A stretch of DNA of 64,000 bases, from contig NC_135505.1 of assembly GCF_052857255.1 (NCBI RefSeq), positions 65,646,149-65,710,148 of the forward strand, read 5' to 3'. The position numbers and the translations under genes were made by a program. A model generated the notes under the pieces. It was not told where the DNA came from. It was given only the letters and a program-made list of their open reading frames with translations, and did not search any database. Source of the DNA: Amblyomma americanum (taxonomy: Eukaryota; Arthropoda; Arachnida; Ixodida; Ixodidae). Shown one piece after another: positions 44,708 through 56,500 of the stretch; the first letter of the stretch is position 1, and the number at the start of each line of letters is the position of its first letter.

Positions 44708-45236
44708 ATGGCCGATCTTCCCGAGCTGCAGCGTCGCTTGCTGGAAAAGAGTCGGCGGTTGGGGTTTGAGCTGTACGGCGACACACCTTTTCGGGTGCAA
44801 GATCGGCTGTCGTCAGAGGACGACAGCGGTGGCAGTGACAATGGCTGCGATGACGGAGCATGCGGCCGGCAACTAGCGGTCGTACCCCGCGGCACAACCG
44901 CTGCTTGCGGATGCCCGGACCGTGAGCCTCCCGAACCCGGTCGTGTCGGGGCTACAAACTTGTATGCCCGAGTCTTGTTGCTTACGTTGAGCAGTCAGCG
45001 AGAGAGTGCAATCGCTAACCGAAGCATTCGAATAGGTGCGTCTGCGGGCGTTGCGTGTCGATGTCCACTGCACTCGAGAGCACCTGCTGCCACGAGATCC
45101 CGGCAGAGACTGTGAAGCAGCCGTCCGGGTGCATCACGGAGCACCCCCACATTTATAAATTGTGCCTCGACGTGTTGTTGCTTACGGTGGCACTCCAGAT
45201 GCTTCTGGACCATGGGCTACACGTCGAGCACACAAG
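44708..45236 (+). CDS. P2RX7-C-domain protein, 5' exon(s)
   Basis: The ATG at 44708 opens an acidic N-terminus: MADLPELQRRLLEKSRRLGF, ELYGDTPFRVQDRLSSEDDS, then Ser/Gly/Asp-rich sequence to PEPGRVG (about 44950). The first Cys half-domain is at 45037-45236 in another frame: CVCGRCVSMSTALESTCCHE, GCITEHPHIYKLCLDVLLL. This is the C-x-C-G-x-C...E...CC-H/Q-E...C-I...H...C-L pattern of the cytoplasmic P2X7-receptor domain, which also occurs in stand-alone proteins of many invertebrates. The stretch 44951-45036 does not fit either frame (in-frame stop at 45016): a small intron, or a frameshifting change. The usual Trp before the first Cys reads Arg. The exon ends AAG|GTAAAA at 45236 in phase 2. Function of such proteins is not known to me. 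Confidence 0.68.
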
Positions 45237-46389
45237 GTAAAAACAATGCTCAAAGGGAGAGGTAGGAAGAGCAAGCGACCGCCTTTTTTTTGCTCTTTTC
45301 TCACATGCGAAGCGCTGTAATCAAGCTGGGAGCCAGTGCTCATCAGACTTCATCTTAGCGATAACTTCTGGGAACACATCATTCCCTAAGAAAATGCGTA
45401 AAAGCGCCTATGTTGTGTTTGCACAAGTTGTCACGGTGTGTATACAAATCGCGGCACGTCAGTGCGAACATGACATCGGTGGTCTTATTTTTCCTTTTTT
45501 TCATAATAGTGGAAGAGCACAATGTTTTGCTACTCAGGTGCTAAAATATTCTCTAGTAAACGAGCAAGGCAGATGAGACGTGTCTTCTGGCATGTGTGAA
45601 CTTAGATAATGCGGTTGAAGATCATGCACACAGTTGTAAGGTATATAGATGGTGACCAGACACTATTCTGTTTTATCGGCTGGATATACATTTATAACCG
45701 GCGCAGCACTAGAGAAGCCGATTGCAATGGAAAGGATTGCGAGAAGTGCAGTAAAAGCAGCCAAACAAACAATCCTTTATTTCGCAGGAGACTGTACAAA
45801 ATAGAATTCCATATAGCAAAGTAATCCAGCCCCACTCACTGCCAGAAGAATCACCATCCCTGCACTGTCCTCATTGCTATCTTTTTTTGGCAACACGCAT
45901 TAGGTGGTAACGTTCTATAGTGTGCCATACAAATTGTTTCGATTAAAAAGTATTTGCTGATCTAGACTTCATTGCAGCCATCATCACTTCTACTAATGTG
46001 TGGATGCTTGTGGCACAGCCTGGTGTATAAAATCCGCATCTTCACCAGACACACGGTAAACCAGACTTACATGTGTCGACACTGGGGGTGCTGGGGGTGC
46101 GAGGCATTCCTCTTTGAAACTCCCAGCTGTTCTTCAGCTCCACCCACCAGCTCTGAAGTTGTAAAGTCATGGGGCCGACCAACGTGACAGAAGAAGTGGT
46201 ATCACGAAATGAAACAATTATTTTATGACACAAATAGTTTTGCATTCAAAAACACCGCACAAAAATTGCTTGCCTTGGTTTCGATGACTGTCGGTTTCCT
46301 TCATTTGTAATTCATTATAACCCCCTAATTTCCCTCACTTAATTGCTGAGCAGCTTCAGAAGAGGTCCAAGCAATCTTCATGCCACAGG

Positions 46390-46721
46390 TAGTATATACT
46401 TCTTTTCAGTCAGATCTTTCTCGCAAATCTGTGGAATGGAACCGCCTTCCCCCCGATATTGCAGCCATTGCTGATAATAAAATCTTTCATGATGCTGTAG
46501 CTAATATTGCTTTTTCTAAAGAAAGTTGATTGTGTGTTATAACTGCTTCCACTGAATTGTATATATTGTTTCTATACTATGTACGTTTTCTGGATGTTGT
46601 TATTTGTTTTATTCTGGAGAAAATTTATTTTGTAATATCTATTTTCACTGTATTCTATTTCATTGCTGTTTATCCAAATTAACCACTCCCCTCTGTAATG
46701 CCTTCGGCCCGTAGGGTACAA

Positions 46722-46804
<83 letters not shown>
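46390..46804 (+). mobile_element. L2/CR1-like LINE 3' end with long (AAAT)n tail
   Basis: Begins in the C-terminal domain of the LINE RT: DLSRKSVEWNRLPPDIAAIA, ending in a TGA at about 46527. A 3' UTR follows, and then an (AAAT)n tail of about 85 bases (46720-46804). The W-N-x-L-P-P block is the typical LINE C-terminus also seen at 35370. 5'-truncated; target duplication not identified. Confidence 0.78.
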
Positions 46805-46956
46805 GAGAGTTCTCTCAAAGCTTCTGCCCTCGTCACTAAATCACATTCCTACGTGAAACTTTTAGTAACCGCCATAGATGAGGGTGGCACTGATGAACAC
46901 TCTAAAGGTTAGGTTACATGCAACATAAAAACCACCTATAGCAGAAGACTGGGCAG

Positions 46957-47060
46957 CCGCTACCATAGCTAAGCTGGTAGAGCATGGGGCACAAAGTTTG
47001 GAGGCTGAGGTTCAGACTCACCTGCAGCATGTGGTCGTTTTTTTTCCTTTGCTTTCTTAT
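46957..47060 (+). mobile_element. tRNA-like SINE head
   Basis: GCCGCTACCATAGCTAAGCT (A-box TAGCTAAGCTGG), GTAGAGCATGGG and GAGGTTCAGACTCACC (B-box position) give a recognisable tRNA outline, ending CTGCAGC and followed by T-rich sequence. The anticodon arm and acceptor pairing are poor (CCGCTACC against CTGCAGC), so this is a tRNA-derived SINE rather than a working tRNA gene. The tail near 47128 is shared with 46269. Confidence 0.6.
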
Positions 47061-48392
47061 TCTTGACATAATTACACTAATACCTTTGCATTGATGAACA
47101 GCACAAAAAAATAGAAACATTCCACTATGCTTGCCTTATTTTCGATGACTCTTGGCTTCCTTATTTTGAAAGTTGCAACTTGCCATGCGAAATATGTGAA
47201 ACACTTCACTCAATAAAGTCAGATTCCTCAGAAGACCTCCAAAGAAACTGGGTGCAGCAACCTTTAGTGTCGCCCAATATCTGCTCTTACCAGAAACGGC
47301 AGTAATGTTCGTACCTGTTCATTCTTCCAACATGTACACGGGCACCCGCCACTTGCTTTTTGAGCCAGATGTGAACAACGCTGCGGAACAGAGTGTTCTT
47401 GTGCTACGGGCCTTTCTTACCGTAAATTATGCACAAGTGTGGACTGTGACTGCCTCATCAGAACCTGTTTTAATGCCGTTGGGGCTTAAACTCCCTTCAT
47501 TTGATGCTTATGACACTCTTACTATCTGATCCATGTCTAAGGGCGAGCATTCCAGTCGAGCCACCGACTTTGCCGTCAATATCTAACGCATGATCAACAA
47601 ATCGCTTTTGTGGTCCGTACTTCTTGCATTACAGACTGTTCTTAGCCAGTATGCGTCAATGTTTGATTTTGCTCAGCCAGCCACTTCCTCTCCGCTGCCA
47701 ATTTATGGCATGCAACACTAAATTAACACTGGTGCCGCTCTGCCCATCAGACAGAAAACTTGTTGCGTGTCCCAGGCCGAGTAGACTGGCCGAATGGCCA
47801 GATGGATTCACATAGCCTCCCTAAAACGCTGCCATCACAATGCTGCCCTGATTGCTTGATGACAGCCTTCAACTGACCTAGGGCGAAAGGCTAAGCCGCG
47901 CTATAGTGCAGTGAGAAGATGATGACGGAATCGATGGGTGCCAAAATGAGCTATGATGCTCGCCGCTAACCATTCAGTGCCGTTCCAGATCCCCGCTTTG
48001 GCTTTGTAAATAAACGTTTTCGGGTCCTCGAAACTTCGTATGAATATAATAGTTCATCATCATTTGCCTGTGCTGCATGTGGATAACTGTGGCACCATGA
48101 ACAAAAAGTTTCAGTGCTGCTACAAAATTGTGGTTATGCCATTGTTGCATTTTTGTTGTCTACCATTCTCTCTCAGTAACTTCAGAATGTCGCAATAGAA
48201 TTCAGAGTTAACAATGCTGCCAGGAAGAACACACAGTGACAATCACATGATCTAACTTGCAAACAATGACATTGGAATTAACTGTACAGACACTGCTAAC
48301 ACGAATAACTTTCAGCCCTGTAACATCCTAAAACTAAACATTCATTTTGCAATGCTGAAAAAAATGGTGACTTGTTTTTCTCTTGTCAACAG

Positions 48393-48552
48393 GAGGAACC
48401 GCTACATCAGCTACAGCCAGCTTTCACACTGGCTTTGGCGACGCCTCGGCAGACATCAAAGGAAGGTCCTCCCTCCTTGTGTTGTACACCCAATAAGAGA
48501 GAGGTTTGCATCCGAAGGTTACACTGGTTTCCTGTATGCACAAGGGTTGTAG
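48393..48552 (+). CDS. P2RX7-C-domain protein, last exon
   Basis: Acceptor TTTTTCTCTTGTCAACAG (48392) has a strong pyrimidine tract. The exon begins with one base that completes the AG left by the 5' exon, giving Arg, then RNRYISYSQLSHWLWRRLGR, HQRKVLPPCVVHPIRERFAS, EGYTGFLYAQGL and a TAG at 48550. It is the second half of the P2RX7-C domain (N-R-R-x-R-Y-x-x-Y...W...G-R...R-V/K-L-P-x-C-V-V...I-R...F...Y-x-G-F). Phase and domain continuity strongly support splicing across the 3.2 kb intron. The protein ends shortly after the Y-x-G-F motif, as usual for the domain. Confidence 0.76.
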
Positions 48553-48798
48553 ATGTTTGTTCAGCAATGCTTGTGAAGTTGCAGTCAGGCCCGGTTAACA
48601 TGAACACCCTGCTATAAGGACAATTTTAAAGGACTGATCTCTTCCCATTTCATTCTGCCTTGGTAGTACAGAAAGTCTGCCTGGAATTGGACAGCGTATT
48701 TGGGAACCAATATCAAAAATTGATGAATTTGGTCTCAGTTTTGTAGACATTGCTTTGGTCCTCTGAGACCATGCTCATTGGCTATAATGTGCAGTTGA
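48553..48798. other. 3' flank of the P2RX7-domain gene
   Basis: Follows the TAG at 48550. No AATAAA was found close by before the antisense SINE begins. Confidence 0.45.
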
Positions 48799-49075
48799 AA
48801 ATTGGTTGTTGGGGAAAGGAAATGGCGCAGTATCTGTCTCACCTCTCGAAGGACACGTGAACCACGCAGTAAGGGAAAGGTTGAAGGGGGGACTGAGAAA
48901 AGAAAGACATAAAGAGGCGCCGTAGTGGTGGGCTCCAGAATAATTTGGACTACCTGAGGATTTTTAACATGCACTGACCTCGCACAGCCCACGGGCGCCT
49001 TTTGCGTTTCGCCTCCATCGAAACGCAGCCGCCCCGGTCAGGTTCGAACACGGGTACTCCGCGTCAGTAGCAGTG
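48799..49075 (-). mobile_element. tRNA-derived SINE (Ruka-like), antisense
   Basis: Reverse complement of the 43200 family: it starts on the plus strand with GAAAATTGGTTGTTGGGGAA (tail), continues with GGCGCCGTAGTGGTGGGCTC, AATAATTTGGACTACCTGAG, ACATGCACTGACCTCGCAC, and ends with the B-box GGTTCGAACACGGGTA. The very head is lost. Confidence 0.85.
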
Positions 49076-50214
49076 TTTTGACATTCATTCATTTTTTTTG
49101 ACCACTCACATTATAAATAAATTTCTGTTAACAAAAGTGTCCATATTAACAGCACATCGCTGTATTATGCAACTTGACAAGTGCTGAAAACAGGAATGCA
49201 CCTTTGGGACAAGCGACTTCAAGGTGTGAAAAGTTTCGCCGCAAATGCGAGCATTTGAAAGAAGTAGCACCCCCTAGGTGTTCATTATTTTTGTGAAAGG
49301 GTTGCTTTTAAAATTTCTGTATTTGTATCCGTTCATTACTGAAGAATATTTTTATAAAGTTTCATCTGCATCCACTTTGTTATCATGTTATTATTTTCAA
49401 TGTGCTGTTGTTGCATACAAGTCATAGGTAGGGACAGATTGATTGCATTTTTGCACTTTATCCCAACTTATGTTTTTGATAGATAGAGCGTATTTCTTTT
49501 TTTTTGTCTGAGTGTCTGACCACTGACACTTCAACCTCTCCCATGCTTCATGGCAGACGTCAAGGAATCGCAGCACTTGCAGTTGAGGACAAAGAAAGGA
49601 CACACAAACAGCTGCTCAGTTTTGCATGTCTGCTCTGTGTCCTCGTATGCAAGTGTTGCGAATCCACGATGTCTGATCAAAAACTAGCCCAGCGACACAC
49701 CCTGCATAAATTCATGGTAGAGGATGAACATGTGATCTACCTATCATATATAATTTTTAAAATAATGAGCCTATCCTTCAACACCGATTTGGCAATTTTA
49801 GGGAATACGCACCTCTACTAGGAAGTGGTGCTCACCATGCTACTGGCAAACCAACCCAGACCTTCTTGCTGCCAAAAGTTCATTCTTGGAGGGCCTCGGG
49901 AAAGTATGACTCATGGGGGGTGGGGCAGTCGAAACGTTTAGTGGGGGGTAGGGCAGTGAGAAGCTACCCTGGAAGGCAACCACTGTTCACAGCAATGGAC
50001 TGTCTCCTTTAGAAGCAGGCCAACTTAATCTGGAAAACAAGCGTGTATATAATAATATCTTTTTAACGACAACATTCCTGACACTAACCAGTCATACAAA
50101 AAGAGCATACAAAAGAGAGTATGGAAAATACTCCTTTGTTCATGCCCGTACACAACCATATTTTATGTTTTCTTGGAAACACCTACAATAGAACTTGGTG
50201 GTTGAAATTGAATA
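49076..50214. other. AT-rich spacer, nothing recognised
   Basis: No supported coding region. The open frame at 49504-49821 has no recognisable motif. Confidence 0.55.
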
Positions 50215-51518
50215 CAACCTTTGTGCGTAACGATCCTAGACAGAGTTCATTAAAAAATGCATTTAACAATGAAATAAGTTGTGCAGCACCCCTTCAAAAT
50301 AGTCTCCCTTGCCGTCTATACACAGCTTCCAACGCTTCTTGAGGTCCTGGAAACAGTTGGAAAACGCCTCTTTTGGCAGGGCTGTCCGCTCCTTTGTCGT
50401 GGCGTCTTGAATGGCCTCCTCGCTCCCCATCCAGCGACATTTTACGGCTCTCTTCACACAAGGAAACAGAAAAAAATATCACGGGGAGAGGTCAGGCGAG
50501 TATGGCGGATGTTGAAGTACAGTAATGCTGTGCTTGGCAAGAAATTTTATCATGCTGAGAGCAGTGTGCGGCCTTGCGTCAACGTGGAGAAGGCTCCATT
50601 GTCTAGATGCCCATAAGTCAGGGCGACGGCGTCGCATTGCATCACGCCTTTGTTGGAGCTCGCAGATATAGAACTCCTGATCCACCGTCTGCCCTTGTGG
50701 GACGAACTGATGGTGTATGACACCTCTGGCATAAAACAAAAACTATCAGCTTCGTCTTTGTTTTGGTCTTCTGTCGCCGCACCTTTCTCAACGCCGGAGA
50801 GCTTCTGGACCGCCATTCAGCACCCTGCCTCTTTTTTGACGATTGTATTGAAAACACCATGTTTCTTGTTCAGCGATGATGCTGCCGACTAATACAACAT
50901 CCTTATCTGCCTGGGAGAAAAAATCAGCGCTCACTGATGCCCACGTGTCCTTCTGGTCCTGTCTGAGGGAGTTCGGCACAAGTCTGGCATTCAGCTGTCA
51001 TTTCCCTAAGTTCTCACGCAATATTTGGTGGCATGTTGTCTTACATTATAATATCCAGAGCATTTGAACGCAAGCGGACTGTAATGGTGCGGTCTTGCTG
51101 TACAATTTCCCTAATAGAAGCCACGTTGTTTTATGTCCGTGAGGTTGCAGGGCACCCCTGCCTTGTGTCATCTTCCACCTATGTTCTCCCCAAAACGAAA
51201 CTCTTGTGCCACTCGAAAACTTGCGCCCGCGAAAATGTCTAGTTGCTGTAAGCATCACGAAGGAGCTCATACGTCTGTGTGGCTGTCTTGCCAAGCTTCA
51301 CACAGAATTTTATGTTTACGCACTGTTCGAGTTGGGCGTCCATCTCTCCAAATTCACTCACAGTAGAACGCACAGACGACCAGTGACAACATATTTTTCT
51401 ACATGTAAATTGCTCAGGTTAGCCCGAAAAGAAGGTGCCTACACACCAACATTTCCTTTCGGGAATCATTTCTAGTGAAGAAAATAAATCAGTCTCGAAA
51501 CTTTACAGACAAAGGTTC
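50215..51518 (-). mobile_element. mariner DNA transposon, full length but dead
   Basis: A 1304 bp element bounded by TA on both sides (50213-50214 and 51519-51520). The ends are inverted repeats: AACCTTTGTGCGTAACGATC (left) against AACCTTTGTCTGTAAAGTTT (right, reverse complement), about 75 % identical. The size, TA target and transposase motifs fit the mariner family. The decay of ends and transposase shows an old insertion. Confidence 0.88.
50266..51420 (-). pseudogene. mariner transposase (broken)
   Basis: Minus-strand frames give, in order, an N-terminal helix-turn-helix region (HRRMSSFVMLT..., RGRKFSSGTRVSFWGEHRWK in shifted frames, 51294-51046), a middle part with ETWCFQYN (about 50870), FYARGVIHHQFVPQGQTVDQ and HVDARPHTALSMIKFLAKHS, HPPYSPDLSP (50739-50479), and the C-terminus WKLCIDGKGDYFEG (50457-50263). 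The catalytic DNARPH box reads VDARPH, so the second Asp is lost, and the first (usually GDESW) is also missing; the third (YSPDLSP) is kept. Multiple frameshifts. Confidence 0.88.
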
Positions 51519-51520
51519 TA

Positions 51521-51921
51521 TGTTGATTGCTGGGTTGAATATGCCACCAAAATGCTCGCCAACACTATTATCTAAATACAAAATTGAGAGTTAGATGCTA
51601 ATACAGGTATGAAAGATTGCAGTAAAACTTTTATGTATATACGTAGAGCGAGGCCTGTTAGGTACTCCATATAGCAGCATGGCCATTTTCAATTTTGGTG
51701 TCCTTGGGGGTTGTCGAGTCCCAGTCTGCATCAACCCACGATATTGTATTGCACTCACACGACCACGTGGTTTAGAGCGGTCATGCCCATATATGATGGA
51801 TATTCTGAGGCACGCTATGCTTGATAATATGGCTTCACAATGGTGTGGATCATATAGACTGAAAAATTAAACAAAAGAATTTGTTGCCTATATTAGAAGA
51901 TACACTTCAGTTATTTATATT
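51521..51921. other. Spacer, nothing recognised
   Basis: Short flank between the mariner and the gypsy. Ends in the gypsy target duplication ATATT (51917-51921). Confidence 0.55.
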
Positions 51922-52003
51922 TATACGTGCCACTGTGGAAGAAGAAGAAAAAGCGCCTGCATCCGTGGAGAAAGAAAATGTTTCTCGCCCGCTCGCGCAC
52001 TCT
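51922..52003 (+). repeat. gypsy 5' LTR, left piece
   Basis: Matches the first part of the 3' LTR: GCCACTGTGGAAGAAGAA, AAAAGCGCCTGCATCCGTGG, CCCGCTCGCGC. The first bases read TATACGTG against TGATATGTG in the 3' LTR, so the terminal TG has decayed. The match stops near 52003 where the LINE begins. Confidence 0.82.
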
Positions 52004-52385
52004 GCAGGTGCCACGCTAACAGGTTCAGGCGAACGGTAGGCGAACGGAACATTCTATGCTGCCGAGCGAACCGCCCAGGCGTCCTCGATCACCGTCGCTC
52101 CAACGGGCTCAGCTACCCAGGATGCGGGGCAGTGGCTAAGTACCGGTGTTGAGCTAGCTTGCTAAATTTCTCCTTTTTGTCTGTGCCTGCTTGCTCCTGT
52201 TCTGGGGTGATTGGGTGCAGGACGAGAGCTTAATGTCTACTTCTTCTCCAGGTCAGGGGTTTTCCCCTTGGTCGGCATCTCTTCCTAAAGGCCCGCTCCC
52301 AATTGATCTCTTTTTCCGCAGTGGTGTTTCGAGCATTCCAGTCTCTTTAGTGCCTTGCGATGGAGGCGCTATCTGACTGAACAAC

Positions 52386-53555
52386 CCGGAGGCAGTGCAG
52401 GCGGACCTTCAGTCCACATCGAAGCAATTTATGCACATTACCGATGTGCGGCAGTTCGGAAGGGGTGGTATTTTGTGCAGGTCGCCGGATAAAGACTGTA
52501 TTGAAGACCTTCTAATGTGTACGACCTTCGCCAACTACCCGGTGAGCGCATTCATTCCGCCTCATTTAGCATGTTCCAAGGACTTGGTCCGAGGGGTCGA
52601 CTCTCGATTGAGCCCTGTGGAAACGCTTGAGAACCTCTCGCCTTCAGGAGTGGTTGCTGTCCATCGATGCAGCAGGATGGTTGACGGAGTAAAAATTCCT
52701 ACGGAGTCCGTCATTGCCACATTTGCAGGAATATTTTGCCCGTCAGAGATTAAGGTGTGGCCATTGGTTTTTCGAGTAGATGCCTTTAACTCTCGGCCCC
52801 TTCAGTGTCAAAACTGCTGGCGATTTGGCCACAGCGGCAAAGCCTGCAAATAGGCCTTACGCTGCTGTGCCTGTGGGGAACGTCATTGCAGAGAGGAACG
52901 TCCTGAACAGCAAGAGAAATGTTGTTTGTGTAGCGGTGCTCACCCTGCTGATTCGCCTGATTGTCCTGCACGAGCACAAGAAGTTCAGGTGCTCGAGCTT
53001 ATAGACAAGCGCAGATGCACGAGGAGAGAGGCTTTTACCGCAGTCAAGGAGAGAGCCTCAGCCTACTCTAGTGTGGCCGCCAAATGCCCACCCATAATAG
53101 ATTCTAGTTTTTCTCAGGCTATTACAGCGGCAGTTGAGAAAGCTGTGGCAAATGCATTAAATCGCATTATGGAAACCGTGTCCACGTGCATTTCGCAGGT
53201 CATAGCTGCTCAAATGACCAGTCTTCTGCAGGCGTCCACCACTCCGCTCTTGTCTTCTTTGGCTTCGGAAGCTACCCCTCCTGTAGTAATCGATTCCGCT
53301 CCACAGGGCCAAAAACAATATAAGCAACCAAAGACCTCTCAGGCCTCTCCTTCGAATAGCGTTATGGACGCATCCTCTATGGATTGTATGGATATGGAGT
53401 CTGATCTCCGCGCCCAGGAACGAAGTGGGTCTCCTCTGAATATTGCAGGTCCATCTTGCCCCCAGTCAAAGAAAAAGAAAAGTAACGCAAGTCCAAACGC
53501 TAAGACCAGGATTCTAGAAAAGGCAGTCGCGGCTGCGGCACTTCCGCCAAGATAG
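52386..53555 (+). pseudogene. LINE ORF1 with three zinc knuckles and one internal stop
   Basis: Begins NNPEAVQADLQSTSKQFMH, a conserved gag-like half (QFGRGGILCRSPDKDCIEDL, VFRVDAFNSRPLQC), then three Cys/His boxes: CQNCWRFGHSGKAC, CACGERHCREE, and CCLCSGAHPADSPDC. The C-terminal part is Ser/Thr-rich and basic. A TAG at 52851 falls between the first and second box, with the frame continuing behind it, so one base change breaks the protein. Such ORF1 proteins bind element RNA. Confidence 0.82.
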
Positions 53556-53559
53556 GGTT

Positions 53560-56500
53560 CCTAAGTGTACTCCAGTGGAATCGTCGATCTATATTCTCAG
53601 CTTCAACAGATTTAAAATGCCTATGCAATCAGCTTCTACCAGATTTAGTTGCTTTACAGAAAACATGGGTAACTTCAAATTTCAATTATCATCTCAAGGA
53701 TTACCGTCCGTTCCGGCTTGACCGGTCATCACGAGGCGGAGGGTTGTTAGTGCTCATATCTACAGAGTTTTGCCACAGGGCATGCATTTCTTTTCAATAT
53801 GCGGACAATGAATGTGAAATCCTTGCGGTTGACCTCAGTGTCCCAGGTCAACAGCCCTTTACGGTAGCTAATGCATATGCGTCTGCTAATGCATATGCGT
53901 CTGGTGTGCGTGACACTCGGCCCCTTGACTCACTCATGTGTAGTAGCCGATCTCAGGTTCTATTACTTGGCGACGTCAATTTGCACCATGTGATTTGGGT
54001 TTCAGAACAGACAGCTTTGGTTCTAGAATATTTGATTGGGCTTCTGGCAACAACTTGATCTGCAAAAATTCCGGATTGCCTACGTTTGTTCGCAGTCAAT
54101 GCCGCTCTGCCTTGGATTTAACTTTTTCCTCTCCAGGAATCTCTGTTATGTCTTGGGCGCCTGTACTGGGCAACAAACAGTGATCATCTACCGATTAGTT
54201 TCAAGTTGCGTGTTAATTAACTCTTCCTGAGCGACATCAGCGCACGTTAATAAATTAACAATTGCTTTAAAGACACGCTAAAATCAGCCCTCCAAATCAC
54301 TTCAGACACTTGCGCTCAGAGAAGTGCCGAAAGCAAGGCTGCACATCTATGTTCAGTACTGGAGCATGGAAGGCAAAAGTCTGAATTTTTGGTTAAGAGA
54401 ACAAAGGGTGCATTCGCTAACAATTGGTGGAAGGCTGAGTGCACGCGTGCATATAGACGACGGAAAGCAGCTTGGAAAAAACTCATCAATCAATGCCCAA
54501 AAAAATGGCTGGATTATAAGTATGTTGCAGTAACATTTAAGCGCACTGTCGCCCGTGCAAAGGAGGAGTGTAATACAAATCATTATGATTTCCTTTCCCA
54601 ATCAGGAAATAAACGATCTTTGTTTAATTTCATGAGGCGCAAAAAGGTGATTCCTCCGGCTGCTAACATTGAATCCCTCGTTCAGTCCCCTGCTGACATC
54701 ACAAATGCCTTAGAGTATATTGCGTGTGGCCTAGAGCTTCGCTTTACATCTGCTTTACCTTCTCCTATTATATTCACATGCTCCTCAAGTGATTTCATTG
54801 AGGTCTCTATGCCTGAGCTGTCGCAAATTGTTCTGCGCTTATCCCCAGCGGCTCCTGGCCCGGGTAAGGTCACTTCATCTATGATCAAAATTTTGTTCAA
54901 TGAATCTCCTGCAGACCTGTAGGCTCTCATTAACCATTCTATTAAAGGTCCTTGGATACCGCATGAATGGCGTCTTGCTGAAATAGTTCCATTGCTTAAA
55001 AAGCAAAGGGAGGGCTTAACTTTAGACAATATACGCCCTATTTCGTTAACATCGAACCTAGTGAAATTGGTGGAAAGGGTCCTTCTCAGCCGTGTCATGT
55101 CATTCATTTCAGAAAATGCTGCATTGAATCCATGTCAAATTGGTTTCAGGCCGGGTTGTTCAATTTGGTGTGCTCATACTGACCTTGAGAGTCGTATTAA
55201 ATTAGCTCGCAATAGAAAAAAGTTTGCTGCGCTTGTCACCTTGGATGTCAGTAAAGCATACGACAGCATGGAGCACTCGACTCTATTACTAAGATTGCAG
55301 GAACTCAACTTCCCAAGCTATATTGTAGCCTGGATTTCTGTTTTTTTTTGGAAAATAGAGAATTTTACTGCTGCCAAATTGATGTTTCCTCAAGGAGATT
55401 TCCACAGACAAGAGGCGTTCCGCAAGTATCAGTTCTCTCACCTGTTCTTTTTAACATTTTTCTAAGCTCGATTCCATGCATTCAAAATGTGAAAACTTAT
55501 GTGTACGCCGACGATATTGCATTTTTTGCATCAGCAGATGACATTCACACTCTTTATCGAACCCTGCAAAACTACCTCAATGTTCTTGACAACTGGCTAG
55601 GAAGAATTGCGCATTGTTAGTATTTCCGGTTTCTGTACCTGTAAATATCTGCCTCCTCTAGAGAAATAATAATGCCTCAAGTTCAGACGGTGAAGTATCT
55701 CGATGTACTATACGACTCTACTCTCTCCTGGCGGCCACACATTGAGCAGGTTTCTGCAAAAAGAGTTCGGGCCATTGGCATCCTGCGCAGGCTTTGTAGT
55801 GCTAGGTCAGACATGAGAAGGCATACGCTTCTGATGATTTATAAAATGTACGTCCGCCCAATTTTGGAGTTCGGGTGTGTTTTATTCTCAGGAGCTCCTG
55901 CCGCTTTGCTCTCTTGTGCTTTTGGAGCGTGAGGCGTTGCGCCTTTGTCTGGGGCTTCCAAAATATGTCGCCCATGCTGTTCTGCACCTTGAGGTGCGAA
56001 TGCCTTCGTTATCAGCTAGGTTTCGCCTTTTAACAGTTCAAACATTTTTAAAATTGTGCGACTCATCTCTTTACGCTTCCAGTATAATATTTCTTAGTCA
56101 AGCTTCCGCCTTTTTTAGTGCTGCCTGGTCTCGATTTCATACCCCGCAGATATGTTACGTGCAGTCCCTCCTTGATCGCATAAATATTCATTTCACAGAT
56201 GTCCGCAACATATATTACAACTCCTCATCTGTCCAGATTGAATTCGATGACATTTTCCCATCGAATGCAAAGCTGCAGCCCTTCCCGCTTCTTCAGGGTC
56301 TATTTCAGGAACACCTAAGGTCCTTTCCTTGTCATGTTCTTATTGCTACCGATGCCGCGCAGGATGGCGAAAAGGCAGGTGTGGGAATTTTTTCGCCTTC
56401 ACTGGATTGGTCTTTTTCTCTCCGTCTTCCAGACTTCACTCCAATTTTTCTGGCTGAATTATTAGCTGTATTCTTAGCCTTACGAAGATTAGAAACTGCC

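Larger units (their letters stand above)
45237..48392. other. Intron of the P2RX7-domain gene with LINE and SINE remains
   Basis: A 3.2 kb intron from GTAAAA to TTGTCAACAG. It holds a LINE 3' end with (AAAT)n tail (46390-46804) and a tRNA-like SINE head (46957-47030). The rest (45240-46380 and 47170-48390) is AT-rich with no supported gene. A word block TGCTTGCCTTrkTTTCGATG occurs at about 46269 and 47128, marking two copies of one SINE tail. Confidence 0.6.

Noticed and set aside
46957..47030. Possible functional tRNA gene
   Set aside because: A- and B-box-like words are present, but acceptor stem pairing and the anticodon arm are poor and a T-rich SINE tail follows.
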